Source: Stenotrophomonas sp. MMGLT7
GTDB lineage: Bacteria; Pseudomonadota; Gammaproteobacteria; Xanthomonadales; Xanthomonadaceae
Assembly: GCF_021168555.1 (NCBI RefSeq)
Contig: NZ_JAJOZS010000003.1
Location: 212,061-276,060, forward strand
Reading direction: 5' to 3'
Length of the DNA: 64,000 bases
Shown here: in pieces, positions 16,913 through 24,787 of the stretch
Position numbering within the stretch: the first letter of the stretch is position 1
How the letters are laid out: each line of letters starts with the position of its first letter
Position numbers and translations under genes: made by a program
The notes under the pieces: generated by a model
Seen by the model: the letters and a program-made list of their open reading frames with translations, nothing else
The model's database searches: none
What the model was told of the DNA's origin: nothing

Positions 16913-18802
16913 ATGTCCGGCCATTCCCAGTTCGCCCTGCTGCGCCAGCGCCGCTTCCTGCCGTTCTTCACCGTCCAGGCGCTGGGGGCGTTCAACGACA
17001 ACGTCTACCGCCAGGCCATCATCGGCCTGCTGTTCTACCTGGGCGTGGACGATGCCGAGCGCACGCTCTACACCAACCTGGCGCCGGCGCTGTTCATCGC
17101 GCCCTACTTCCTGTTCTCGGCACTGGCCGGGCAGGTCGCCGAGAAGCTGGAGAAGCACCGGCTGATCGTGATCACCACCAGCATGGAGATCGCGATCATG
17201 TCGCTGGCGGCGGTGGGCTTCCTCACCCAGAACATGCCGGTGCTGCTGGTGGCGCTGTTCTGCACCGGGCTGCAGTCCACCCTGTTCGGCCCGGTGAAGT
17301 ACTCGATCCTGCCCTCGGTGCTCAAGCCCGAGGAGCTGACCGGCGGCAACGGCCTGGTCGAGATGGGTACCTCGATCTCGATCCTGTTCGGCATGATCTT
17401 CGGCGGGCTGATCTTCCAGCTGGCCGGCAGCCACGGCCCGGTCGTCGCCGCCACCGCGGTGATCGCGCTGGCGGTGGCCGGCAACGTCGTGGCGCGGCTG
17501 GTGCCGCGGGTGGATGCCGGCGCCCCGGAACTGAAGGTCAACTGGAACCCGGTGCCGGAATCGCTGGCGATCATGCGCCTGACCCGGCGCACGCCGGCGG
17601 TGCGCAACGCCATCCTCGGGGTGTCGTGGTTCTGGTTCATCGGCACCGTGCTCACCGCGCAGCTGCCGACCTACGCCGAGGTCAACCTGGGCGGGCGCCA
17701 GGCGCTGTACGTGTTCGCGCTGGCGCTGTTCTCCATCGGCACCGGCGCCGGCTCGCTGCTGTGCGAGCGGCTGTCCGGGCGCACCGTGGAGATCGGGCTG
17801 GTGCCGCTGGGCGCGTTCGGCGTCAGCGCCTTCATGCTCGACCTGTACTTCGCCCGCCCGGGGCAGGCGCTGCTGGCCGGGCTGTCGATCGGCCAGTTCG
17901 TCGGCCAGCCCGGCAGCTGGCGGATCATCGCCGACCTGGTCGGCATCGGCGTGTTCACCGGGTTCTTCGTGGTGCCGCTGTTCGCGCTGATCCAGAGTCG
18001 CACGCCCAAGGCCGAGCTGTCGCGGGTGATCGCCGGGCTCAACATCCAGAACTCGCTGTTCATCGTCGCCGCGGCGATGATCGGCATCGCCGTGCAGCGC
18101 CTGCTCGGCTGGAGCATCCCGCAGGTGTTCCTGGCGCTGGCCATCGCCAACGCGCTGGTGACGCTGTGGATCTTCACCCTGGTGCCCGAGTTCCTGATGC
18201 GCTTCCTCAGCTGGCTGCTGGTCAGCACGCTGTACCGGCTGCGCGTGCGCGGGATCGAACGGCACGTGCCCGACGAGGGCCCGGCGCTGCTGGTGTGCAA
18301 CCACGTCAGCTACATGGACGCGCTGATCCTGGCCGGCAGCATCCCGCGGCCGGTGCGCTTCGTCATGTACTACCGGATCTTCGACATCCCGGTGATGCGC
18401 TGGATCTTCCGCACCGCGCGGGCGATCCCGATCGCCGGTGCGCGCGAGGACCCGGCGCTGATGCAGCGCGCGTTCGACCAGGTCGACGCGGCGCTGGCCG
18501 CCGGCGAGCTGGTGTGCATCTTCCCCGAGGGCGCGCTGACCCGCGACGGTCGGATCGCACCGTTCAAGTCCGGCGTGGAGAAGATCCTGGCGCGGCGGCC
18601 GGTACCGGTGGTGCCGATGGCGCTGCGCGGCATGTGGTCGAGCATGTGGAGCCGGCGCGACTCGCGGCTGCACCGCATGCGCGTGCCGCGGCGCTTCCGC
18701 GCCCGCGTCGAGGTGGTCGCCGGGGCGCCGCTGGACGGGGCCTGCGCCAGCGCCGCCGCGCTGGAGCAGCAGGTCGCCGCGCTGCGCGGCGACGATGCCT
18801 GA
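16913..18802 (+). CDS. LplT-like MFS permease fused to PlsC acyltransferase
   Basis: A protein of 629 residues in two parts. Residues 1-~430 form a 12-helix MFS domain resembling the lysophospholipid flippase LplT (start LGAFNDNVYRQAIIGLLFY). Residues ~440-629 form a glycerolipid acyltransferase with the H-x4-D motif (His464, Asp469, NHVSYMD) and FPEGALTRDG. The likely role is import and re-acylation of lysophospholipids at the inner membrane, or 1-acylglycerol-3-phosphate acylation. Three-domain relatives continue with an acyl-ACP/CoA ligase (Aas); here the gene stops after the acyltransferase. The ATG at 16913 has CAAGGAGCC upstream; the longer in-frame start at 16580 is unlikely. Confidence 0.88.
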   Translation: MSGHSQFALLRQRRFLPFFTVQALGAFNDNVYRQAIIGLLFYLGVDDAERTLYTNLAPALFIAPYFLFSALAGQVAEKLEKHRLIVITTSMEIAIMSLAAVGFLTQNMPVLLVALFCTGLQSTLFGPVKYSILPSVLKPEELTGGNGLVEMGTSISILFGMIFGGLIFQLAGSHGPVVAATAVIALAVAGNVVARLVPRVDAGAPELKVNWNPVPESLAIMRLTRRTPAVRNAILGVSWFWFIGTVLTAQLPTYAEVNLGGRQALYVFALALFSIGTGAGSLLCERLSGRTVEIGLVPLGAFGVSAFMLDLYFARPGQALLAGLSIGQFVGQPGSWRIIADLVGIGVFTGFFVVPLFALIQSRTPKAELSRVIAGLNIQNSLFIVAAAMIGIAVQRLLGWSIPQVFLALAIANALVTLWIFTLVPEFLMRFLSWLLVSTLYRLRVRGIERHVPDEGPALLVCNHVSYMDALILAGSIPRPVRFVMYYRIFDIPVMRWIFRTARAIPIAGAREDPALMQRAFDQVDAALAAGELVCIFPEGALTRDGRIAPFKSGVEKILARRPVPVVPMALRGMWSSMWSRRDSRLHRMRVPRRFRARVEVVAGAPLDGACASAAALEQQVAALRGDDA

Positions 18803-19025
18803 TCGCGGCGACGGCCGCTGATACCAAGCGGGTTTTGCGCCGCCTCCCCGCCGCGGCTACGATGGGCGCCGGATCTCCGCCATGGAGATCCGCCCCGGCG
18901 CCGGGGAACGCAAGGGACAGGGAAACCAGAGGCTGCGACGCCGGACGTCGCGCCGCAGCCATGTCCGCATGCGCTCGTCCTCGGCACGCCGATGGACCAC
19001 CCACCCGTTCCTCCATGGAGATGTC

Positions 19026-19382
19026 ATGAGCGCAGTTCCTCCCGTCCCCCCGGTGAATCCGCCGCCGGTATCGCAGAACGTCCCGCAGCCGGTACCGAAC
19101 TACCTGGCCTGGGCGATCATTTCCACCGTCCTCGGGTTCTGCCTGTGCTGCCCGGCCCTGATCACCGGCATCGTCGCCATCGTGTTCTCGACCAAGGTCA
19201 ACACCCTGCTCAACCAGGGCGACCTGGAAGGCGCCCGCCGCGCCTCCAACACCACCAAGACCTGGTGCTGGGTCACTACCGCGCTGGCCATCGTCGGCCT
19301 GATCATCAACATCGTGATGCTGGCCACGGGCGGGATGCAGGCCTACCTGGAGTCCATCCAGCAGCTGCAGCAAGTCGGCTGA
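19026..19382 (+). CDS. CD225/dispanin-family small membrane protein
   Basis: A protein of 118 residues. A proline-rich cytosolic N-terminus (about 25 residues) is followed by two membrane segments: YLAWAIISTVLGFCLCCPAL with the conserved double Cys, and WVTTALAIVGLIINIVML. The linker (IVFSTKVNTLL..GD..GA..AS..TK.W) is the CD225 signature. Bacterial members are of unknown function and often lie beside DUF2752 genes, as here. The ATG at 19026 was chosen because it starts at the proline-rich segment. Two bases separate its stop from the next start codon, so the two are coupled. A hairpin at 18871-18891 (GGATCTCC/GGAGATCC) and a TACGAT -10-like box lie upstream. Confidence 0.85.
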   Translation: MSAVPPVPPVNPPPVSQNVPQPVPNYLAWAIISTVLGFCLCCPALITGIVAIVFSTKVNTLLNQGDLEGARRASNTTKTWCWVTTALAIVGLIINIVMLATGGMQAYLESIQQLQQVG

Positions 19383-19384
19383 AC

Positions 19385-19810
19385 ATGCGCGCCGGGACGC
19401 TGCGACCGCGGACGTACTGGCCCTGGATCGCACTGGCGGCCACGCCCGTGGCCGCCGTCGGGGCCGGGCTGCTGTACCGGTTCGATCCCAGCCAGCCCGG
19501 CTCGCCGTTCATGCCCTGCATGTTCCATGCCGCAACCGGCCTGTACTGTCCCGGTTGCGGCATGACCCGCGCGCTCCACGCCCTGCTCCATGGCGACCTC
19601 GCGCAGGCATTCGCGTTCAATCCCGCCGCCATGCTCGGCCTGGCGCTCGTTCCCGGCCTGCTGGCGTGGAAGGCCGGCTGGCGGGCACGCTGGTTCGCGC
19701 CGGTGGCCGCCGCGGTGGCCGAACCCAGGTTCTGGCTGTGGGCGTTGCCGGGCTACTGGGTGGCGCGCAACCTGCCGTGGTTTCCCTTCACCCTGCTCGC
19801 GCCGGGCTGA
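19385..19810 (+). CDS. DUF2752 membrane protein
   Basis: A protein of 141 residues. The DUF2752 core motif CPGCGMTRALHALLHGD is present at about residues 58-74, after a first membrane helix (WIALAATPVAAVGAGLLYRF). Further hydrophobic segments follow, with a GYWVARNLPWFPF end. The function is unknown; the paired cysteines in CPGC suggest metal binding or redox chemistry near the membrane, which is inference. It is transcribed with the CD225 gene. Confidence 0.85.
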   Translation: MRAGTLRPRTYWPWIALAATPVAAVGAGLLYRFDPSQPGSPFMPCMFHAATGLYCPGCGMTRALHALLHGDLAQAFAFNPAAMLGLALVPGLLAWKAGWRARWFAPVAAAVAEPRFWLWALPGYWVARNLPWFPFTLLAPG

Positions 19811-19909
19811 TCCCCACCGTCGCAACCAGGTCGTCCAGCAGCGGGATAAAACGTGGCCCGGCACGCCCGAAGGCCGCACCCGGGATGACGATCGCGGCAA
19901 GCCGTCCCT

Positions 19910-19942
19910 GTCGCGGGTGCGCTTCGCTTACCCGGGCTCTAC
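19910..19942. repeat. Small palindromic intergenic motif
   Basis: CGGGTGCGCTTCGCTTACCCG forms a short stem in the gap between the DUF2752 gene and ampE. The related half-motif CCCGGGTAAGCGCAGC occurs at 35198-35213. It looks like a dispersed intergenic repeat; nothing else is seen in 19811-20069. Confidence 0.4.
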
Positions 19943-20069
19943 TGCCCGACATCCTTGCCGTCCGTCCGCACCGGTTTAGTTCTTCTCGGGAGGGGCACAG
20001 GCCCCCAGGCTCTCCAGCGCGGCCGCGTCGGGACTCGCGCCCCGGACCGGGCGCCGGCGATCCCTTGCG

Positions 20070-20963
20070 CTACCCGACCCAGCCGGCGATCACGAACAGC
20101 GCCAGCACCGCCAGCCACAGCAGCAGCATGCGCCAGGCCAGGCTCATCATGTCGCGCAGTTCGGGCAGGCTGCGGTACACCGGCACCAGGCCGGCGGCGG
20201 CCTCCTCGGCGGCCTCGTCGCCGAGCTCGGCATTGACGCTGGCCCGCGCCACCGCGCCGAGGAAGGCGTGGTCGGTGGTCCAGCGGTTGCCGCCCGCCTC
20301 GCGCCAGATCCGGAACACCGCGTCGAAATTGCCGGCCAGCGCCATCGACAGCGCCAGCAGCCGCGCCACCGGCCATTCCAGCGCCGCCAGCAGCCAGCGC
20401 ACGCCGCTGCGATTGTCCAGCGGCAACAGCGCCGCGGCCTGGCCGCGCGCCAGCAGCACGACCAGCCGGTAGCCCAGCGCGCCGCACGGCCCCAGCAGCA
20501 GGAACCAGAACAGCACCGCGAACCAGCGCCGCAGCGCCCCCACCGCGACCGCTTCCACCAGCGAGGCGGCATCGCTTGCCGGCGGCACGTCGCCATGAGC
20601 CAGCCGCGAGACGGCCTGCGCGCGCGCGGCGGGATCCTCGGCATCGAGGACCGCCTCCACGTCCACGTCCAGGTCGCGCGGGCCCCAGCTGTAGAGCAGC
20701 AGCAGCACTGCGAACAGCAGCGCCGCGAACCCCAGCCACGGGCCCCGCAGCAGCCACTGCACCAGCGCCACCGCCAGCAACGGCGGCACCAGCACCAGTG
20801 CCGCACCGTAGCGCCCGCGCCAGAAGCCCGGCCCCTGGGCGCGCCCGTCCACCCAGCGCACCAGGTCCTCGAACCAACCGAAGCGGCGCAGCGACGCCAC
20901 CGCGCCCGGGGCGACATGGCCGATCACCAGCACGGCGATCACGGCAAGCAAGGTGGTGAACAT
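20070..20963 (-). CDS. ampE: AmpE-like inner-membrane protein
   Basis: A protein of 297 residues with four or more membrane segments: residues 2-16, two near 55-95, and a C-terminal LLLWLAVLALFVIAGWVG. The central block with RWFAVLFWFLLLGPCGALGYRL and an ALEWPVARLLALSMALAGNFD helix is characteristic of AmpE, the proposed signal modulator of beta-lactamase induction, usually encoded after ampD. The ATG at 20963 has a perfect AGGAGG Shine-Dalgarno. No ampD lies next to it here. Its precise molecular role is not established in the literature. Confidence 0.85.
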   Translation of the reverse strand: MFTTLLAVIAVLVIGHVAPGAVASLRRFGWFEDLVRWVDGRAQGPGFWRGRYGAALVLVPPLLAVALVQWLLRGPWLGFAALLFAVLLLLYSWGPRDLDVDVEAVLDAEDPAARAQAVSRLAHGDVPPASDAASLVEAVAVGALRRWFAVLFWFLLLGPCGALGYRLVVLLARGQAAALLPLDNRSGVRWLLAALEWPVARLLALSMALAGNFDAVFRIWREAGGNRWTTDHAFLGAVARASVNAELGDEAAEEAAAGLVPVYRSLPELRDMMSLAWRMLLLWLAVLALFVIAGWVG

Positions 20964-21076
20964 GGAAGCCTCCTGGGAAGGACCCGGGTGCCCGGATTTC
21001 GTCCGGCCCGACACCCGATTCTAGCCGAGCATGCACCGCCGGGACCGGCGCGGGCGGGCGTCGTCGCGCCGATCGC

Positions 21077-21973
21077 TCAGGCGGCGCCGTGCCGGTGCCA
21101 GTGCTCGATCAGCGAACGCGCGATCGACAACGGCGGCGGCAGGTGGAAACCGGCTTGCCCGTCCTCGCGCAGGGCGGCGGCCACGTCCTCGCGGCCGAAC
21201 CAGCGCGCGTCCTCCAGCTCGCCGTCCACCTGCGGTGGATCGGGGAGGGCCACGGCGCTGAAGCCCAGCATCAGCGCACCGGGGAACGGCCACGGCTGCG
21301 CCGCCAGGTAGCGGCATGCGGTCACGCGCACCCGCGTCTCCTCGAAGACCTCGCGCACCACGGTCTGCTCCAGCGCCTCGCCGGGTTCGACGAAGCCGGC
21401 GATCACCGAGTAGCGCCGCGGCGCCCAGCCCGGCTGCCGGCCCAGCAGCAGCCGCTCGCCGTCGCCGACGGCGGCGATGACCGCCGGATCGACCCGCGGA
21501 TAGTGCTCGTTGCCGCAGCCGCCGCAATGGCCGACGAAGCCGGCGCGGCGGAACTCGATCGTGCCGCCGCAGATGCCGCAGTAGCGCGTGCGCGCATGCC
21601 AGTACGACATGCCGCGCGCATAGGCGAACAGGCTCGCCAGCGGCGCCGGCCATTCGCTGGCCGAGCGCCGCAGGTCCATCCGCTGCGGCGCCCGCACCGG
21701 CACCGAGGCGGCATCGACGCAGAACCAGGCGCGGCCCTCCTGCAGCCCGAGGAAGATGGCCGCGCCCGGGCCGCCGCCCAGCTGCGCGCCGGTCAGCGGC
21801 AGCAGGCCGCCGCCGGCATCGGCCAGGGCGTTGCCGTCGGCATCGAGCACCAGCACGCCGGCCCCGGGCCACAGCCGGGCCAGCGCATCGGCGTCGTCGC
21901 GCAGGGCATCGGCACGGTCCAGCGGGTTGGCGGCGAACGCGAACCCGGAAAGTTCGGAAACGGGGTGATTCAT
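21077..21973 (-). CDS. nudC: NAD+/NADH diphosphatase NudC
   Basis: A protein of 298 residues. It has a four-cysteine zinc site (CGICGG...CGGCG), the Nudix box (GFVEPGE.LEQ..VREV.EET), and the QPWPFPGALMLGF block that distinguishes NADH pyrophosphatases from other Nudix enzymes. It hydrolyses NAD(H) to NMN(H) and AMP and in E. coli also removes NAD caps from RNA. The ATG at 21973 was preferred to 22009 because the extension is non-conserved and overlaps the repeat region. It is transcribed alone. Confidence 0.93.
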   Translation of the reverse strand: MNHPVSELSGFAFAANPLDRADALRDDADALARLWPGAGVLVLDADGNALADAGGGLLPLTGAQLGGGPGAAIFLGLQEGRAWFCVDAASVPVRAPQRMDLRRSASEWPAPLASLFAYARGMSYWHARTRYCGICGGTIEFRRAGFVGHCGGCGNEHYPRVDPAVIAAVGDGERLLLGRQPGWAPRRYSVIAGFVEPGEALEQTVVREVFEETRVRVTACRYLAAQPWPFPGALMLGFSAVALPDPPQVDGELEDARWFGREDVAAALREDGQAGFHLPPPLSIARSLIEHWHRHGAA

Positions 21974-22023
21974 CCCTCTAGCCTGAGCCCAACCCCGCCC
22001 GCGCCGCAAGCTCGCAACCTCCT

Positions 22024-22091
22024 GTAGGAACGACTTCAGTCGCGATGAGGCTTGCCCGGTAGACCCCCATCGCGACTGAAGTCGCTCCTAC
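22024..22091. repeat. GTAG-type palindromic repeat, copy 1
   Basis: Two inverted copies of a GTAGGA.CGACTTCAGTCGCGATG unit flank a ~20-base centre. The same unit occurs at 31011, 32915, 36919 and 41996. This matches REP/BIME-type intergenic repeats of Xanthomonadaceae. Confidence 0.8.
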
Positions 22092-22148
22092 GGGGTCGCT
22101 GTGCCGCGGCGATCGATTGGCAGGCCCTTCCGCACGCCGCGGCGCGCC

Positions 22149-22532
22149 CTACACGCTGAAACTGCTGCCGCAGCCGCAGGTGGTCTTGGCATTGGGATTG
22201 CGGATGACGAACTGCGCGCCGGTCAGGCCCTCGCTGTAGTCCACCTCGGCGCCCATCAGGTACTGCAGGCTCAGCGGATCCACCAGCAGGGTCACGCCGC
22301 CGGTATCCACCGCCAGGTCGTCCTCGGCCCGGTTCTCGTCGAACTCGAAGCCGTACTGGAAACCGGAACAGCCGCCGCCCTGGATGTACACGCGCAGGGC
22401 CAGCGCGGCGTTGCCCTCTTCCTGGATCAGCTCGCGCACCTTGGCGGCGGCGGCCTGGGTGAAGTTCAGCGGCCGCTCCAGCGACTGGTAGTCGGGCACG
22501 ACGGCGGTGGGCAGGGAGACGAGCGTACTCAT
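22149..22532 (-). CDS. erpA: Iron-sulfur cluster insertion protein ErpA
   Basis: A protein of 127 residues of the A-type carrier family. The three cluster-ligating cysteines are in GGGCSGF and in the C-terminal [11 protein letters not shown]. The start at 22532 (MSTLVSLP) gives a short non-conserved N-terminus before the [15 protein letters not shown] helix. It delivers Fe-S clusters to apoproteins in the cytoplasm. It lies 31 bases downstream of the bactofilin gene on the same strand, an arrangement common in Xanthomonadaceae. Confidence 0.92.
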   Translation of the reverse strand: MSTLVSLPTAVVPDYQSLERPLNFTQAAAAKVRELIQEEGNAALALRVYIQGGGCSGFQYGFEFDENRAEDDLAVDTGGVTLLVDPLSLQYLMGAEVDYSEGLTGAQFVIRNPNAKTTCGCGSSFSV

Positions 22533-22563
22533 GTGCCCAGCATGGGGTCGCCGCGGCGCCGAA

Positions 22564-22998
22564 TCAAGCGCCGACGGCCGCCTCCTGCGTCGCCTCCACG
22601 TCCTCGGCAGTCCCGGGCGAGGGCAGCGCCGCACGCGTGCCCTGGTGGATCAGGCGTCCGGTGAGCTGGGCGCCGGCGCTCATCTCCACCACCTGGTAGT
22701 ACACGTTGCCCTGCACCCGCGCATTGGGCGCCAGCTCGACCCGCTCGCCGGCATGCACGTCGCCGTCCAGGCGGCCGTCGATCACCACCACCGGCACCCG
22801 CACCTCGCCCTCGATGCTGCCCTGCTCGGACAGCGTCAGCGTCGCCGCCGCGCCATCCTCGGCCACCACCTTGCCGACGATGCGCCCTTCCACGTACAGG
22901 CCGCCGCTGAACACCAGGTCGCCCTGGAGCACCACCTGCGCCCCGATCAGGGTGTCGACCACGGTCTGCCCGCCGCGGCCCGATTTGCTGCCGAACAT
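22564..22998 (-). CDS. Bactofilin family cytoskeletal protein
   Basis: A protein of 144 residues. The core is a right-handed beta-helix of short repeats ([23 protein letters not shown], then SEGQ-like turns, [27 protein letters not shown]), with flexible tails, as in bactofilins. These polymerise without nucleotide and scaffold envelope or cell-shape functions. The gene starts 12 bases after the DUF6776 gene ends, with AAGGGG upstream, so the two form one transcript, probably including erpA. Confidence 0.9.
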   Translation of the reverse strand: MFGSKSGRGGQTVVDTLIGAQVVLQGDLVFSGGLYVEGRIVGKVVAEDGAAATLTLSEQGSIEGEVRVPVVVIDGRLDGDVHAGERVELAPNARVQGNVYYQVVEMSAGAQLTGRLIHQGTRAALPSPGTAEDVEATQEAAVGA

Positions 22999-23009
22999 AG
23001 CTGTTCCCC

Positions 23010-23744
23010 TTATTCCCCTCTGCTGCCGTTGCCGGCCAGTTTCCACTCGAACGTCTGATTCACCGGCGTCCCCCCGGCAAGAGAGACTCGCACACGTTGC
23101 GGGGTGAAATCCTTGGGCAGGATCACGCTGCCGTCCAATTGCTGGAAATAGCGGAACGAATAGGCCTGCCCCGGCACTCCCGTGCGCTGGTGCAGCTCGT
23201 CCCAGCTCACCGTCGTCAGCCGCCCGGCATGCACCCCTTCCACGGTGAAGCGCATCTGCCCCTCGCTGACCGCGCCGCGGTTGAGGTTCTGGGTCAGCAC
23301 CACGGAGTAGTGCCAGGTGCCGCCGGCCTCGGGCGAGAACTCGGCCGAATGCACGTTCAGGCCCTTGCGCTGGCCGGTGGCCCCCACCAGCCGCTCGTAG
23401 AAGGCCACGTCGGCGCGCAGGCTGGCGATCTCCTCCTCGCGCTCGGCCAGCGAGGCCTGCACCTCGCTGTTGGCGGCGCGGCTGATCCGGTCCGACAGCG
23501 CCAGGTTCACCTGCTGCTGCTTGAGTTCGGCCACCTGCTGCTGCAGCCCGGCCACCTGGCCCTGCGCCTGCGCCAGTTGCTGCTGGGTGGCGGCCAGGCG
23601 CGGCGCGGCCAGGCGGCTGGCGCCGATCCACGTCGCCAGCAGCGACAGCAGCCAGGCGCCGGCAAGGGCCCAGGGCAGCCAGCGGCCGCCGCGGCGCAGG
23701 TTCTGCGGCACGATCCGGTAGCGCGAAGGAGGCGGCGTGTTCAT
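23010..23744 (-). CDS. DUF6776-type membrane-anchored coiled-coil protein
   Basis: A protein of 244 residues. A cytosolic N-terminus is followed by one membrane helix (residues ~25-42, WALAGAWLLSLLATWIGA), a long Gln/Ala/Leu coiled coil (residues ~48-110, LAQAQGQVAGLQQQVAELK), and a periplasmic beta-rich domain (FYERLVGATGQRKGLNVHS...). Members usually sit next to bactofilin genes, which suggests an envelope partner of the bactofilin scaffold. That role is inference from context. Confidence 0.75.
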   Translation of the reverse strand: MNTPPPSRYRIVPQNLRRGGRWLPWALAGAWLLSLLATWIGASRLAAPRLAATQQQLAQAQGQVAGLQQQVAELKQQQVNLALSDRISRAANSEVQASLAEREEEIASLRADVAFYERLVGATGQRKGLNVHSAEFSPEAGGTWHYSVVLTQNLNRGAVSEGQMRFTVEGVHAGRLTTVSWDELHQRTGVPGQAYSFRYFQQLDGSVILPKDFTPQRVRVSLAGGTPVNQTFEWKLAGNGSRGE

Positions 23745-23810
23745 GGTCGGGTACTGGGGCAGTGCAAGGGGCTCTCCTGTCGAACCGGCACGAGGTCTGG
23801 ACGCGGCTTT

Positions 23811-24002
23811 GCGCGATCCGGCCGGCGGCGAGCGTCAGCAGACCAGCCCCATCTCCCGCCGGGAAAGGGGGCTGGAGGGTACGGGCGAAGCCTCGTCGTC
23901 GATTCCACTACACGAGGCCTCGCCCGTACCCTCATCCGCCCCTGGGGGCACCGTCTCCCGAAGGGAGAAGGAAACTGACGCTCGCCGCCGATCGGGTCGC
24001 GC
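23811..24002. repeat. Composite palindromic element
   Basis: Outer arms GGCGGCGAGCGTCAG (23824-23838) and CTGACGCTCGCCGCC (23975-23989) are exact reverse complements and extend imperfectly to about 28 bases. Inside, GAGGGTACGGGCGAAGCCTCGT and its near reverse complement face each other around a ~16-base centre. The units include a TCTCCC..CGGGA motif also present at 44483-44634 and 63951-63990. It fills most of the gene-free gap 23745-24118. Confidence 0.7.
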
Positions 24003-24118
24003 ACTGCCCGGCCGCGGTCGCTCCGGGCAGCGCGATAGTATGCCAAGCCACCGCTGGCGCCCGCCCGCGCCATCGCCGATAGTGATGCGGTTCACCCTGC
24101 GCATCGGAAGCTCGCCTC

Positions 24119-24739
24119 ATGAACGAAGCCCATCTTTTCGTGATCGGCATCCTGCTGGCCTGGCTGGCCGGGATCCGCGTGTACCTGACGGTGTTCGGGG
24201 TGGGCCTGGCCGGGCTGCTGGGTTGGGTGGACCTGCCGCCGGCGCTGCAGCCCACCGAGTCGTGGTGGGTGCTGGGCACCTCCGGCGCGCTGGCCGTGGC
24301 CGAGTTCTTCGCCGACAAGATCCCCGGCGTGGACTCGGCCTGGGACCTGCTGCAGACGCTGGCGCGGGTCCCGGCCGGCGCGTTCCTGGCCGCGGCCACG
24401 CTCTCGCCCGACGGCGATCTCGGCACCGGGGCACTGGCGGCCGGTGCCGGCGTGGCGCTGACCAGCCACGTGCTCAAGGCCGGCTCGCGCGCCCTGCTCA
24501 ACACCTCGCCGGAGCCGGCCAGCAACTGGATCGCCTCCACCGCCGAGGACACCGTGGTGATCTCCGCACTGGCGCTGGCACTGGCGCATCCGTGGCTGGC
24601 GCTGGCGGTGGTGATAGGCGCCAGCGTGATCGGCGCGGTGCTGGTGTGGTGGGTGTGGCGCGTGCTGTGGCGCGGCATGAAACGACTGCTGGCACCGGGC
24701 CCGCGCCACGAGCCGCCGGCGCCATCCGTGCCGCGCTGA
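24119..24739 (+). CDS. DUF4126 membrane protein
   Basis: A protein of 206 residues with about five hydrophobic segments. The N-terminal helix FVIGILLAWLAGIRVYLTVF and the EFFADKIPGVDSAWD motif after helix 2 identify the DUF4126 family. A further conserved stretch, SRALLNTSPEPASNW, precedes the last two helices. It is a putative inner-membrane protein of unknown function. It lies just upstream of the response-regulator gene on the same strand with a 48-base gap, so it may be co-transcribed. Confidence 0.8.
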   Translation: MNEAHLFVIGILLAWLAGIRVYLTVFGVGLAGLLGWVDLPPALQPTESWWVLGTSGALAVAEFFADKIPGVDSAWDLLQTLARVPAGAFLAAATLSPDGDLGTGALAAGAGVALTSHVLKAGSRALLNTSPEPASNWIASTAEDTVVISALALALAHPWLALAVVIGASVIGAVLVWWVWRVLWRGMKRLLAPGPRHEPPAPSVPR

Positions 24740-24787
24740 AGCGCGCCCTGCTTGCGCGCATAATGTCCCCGCTACTGGGGATCGACG

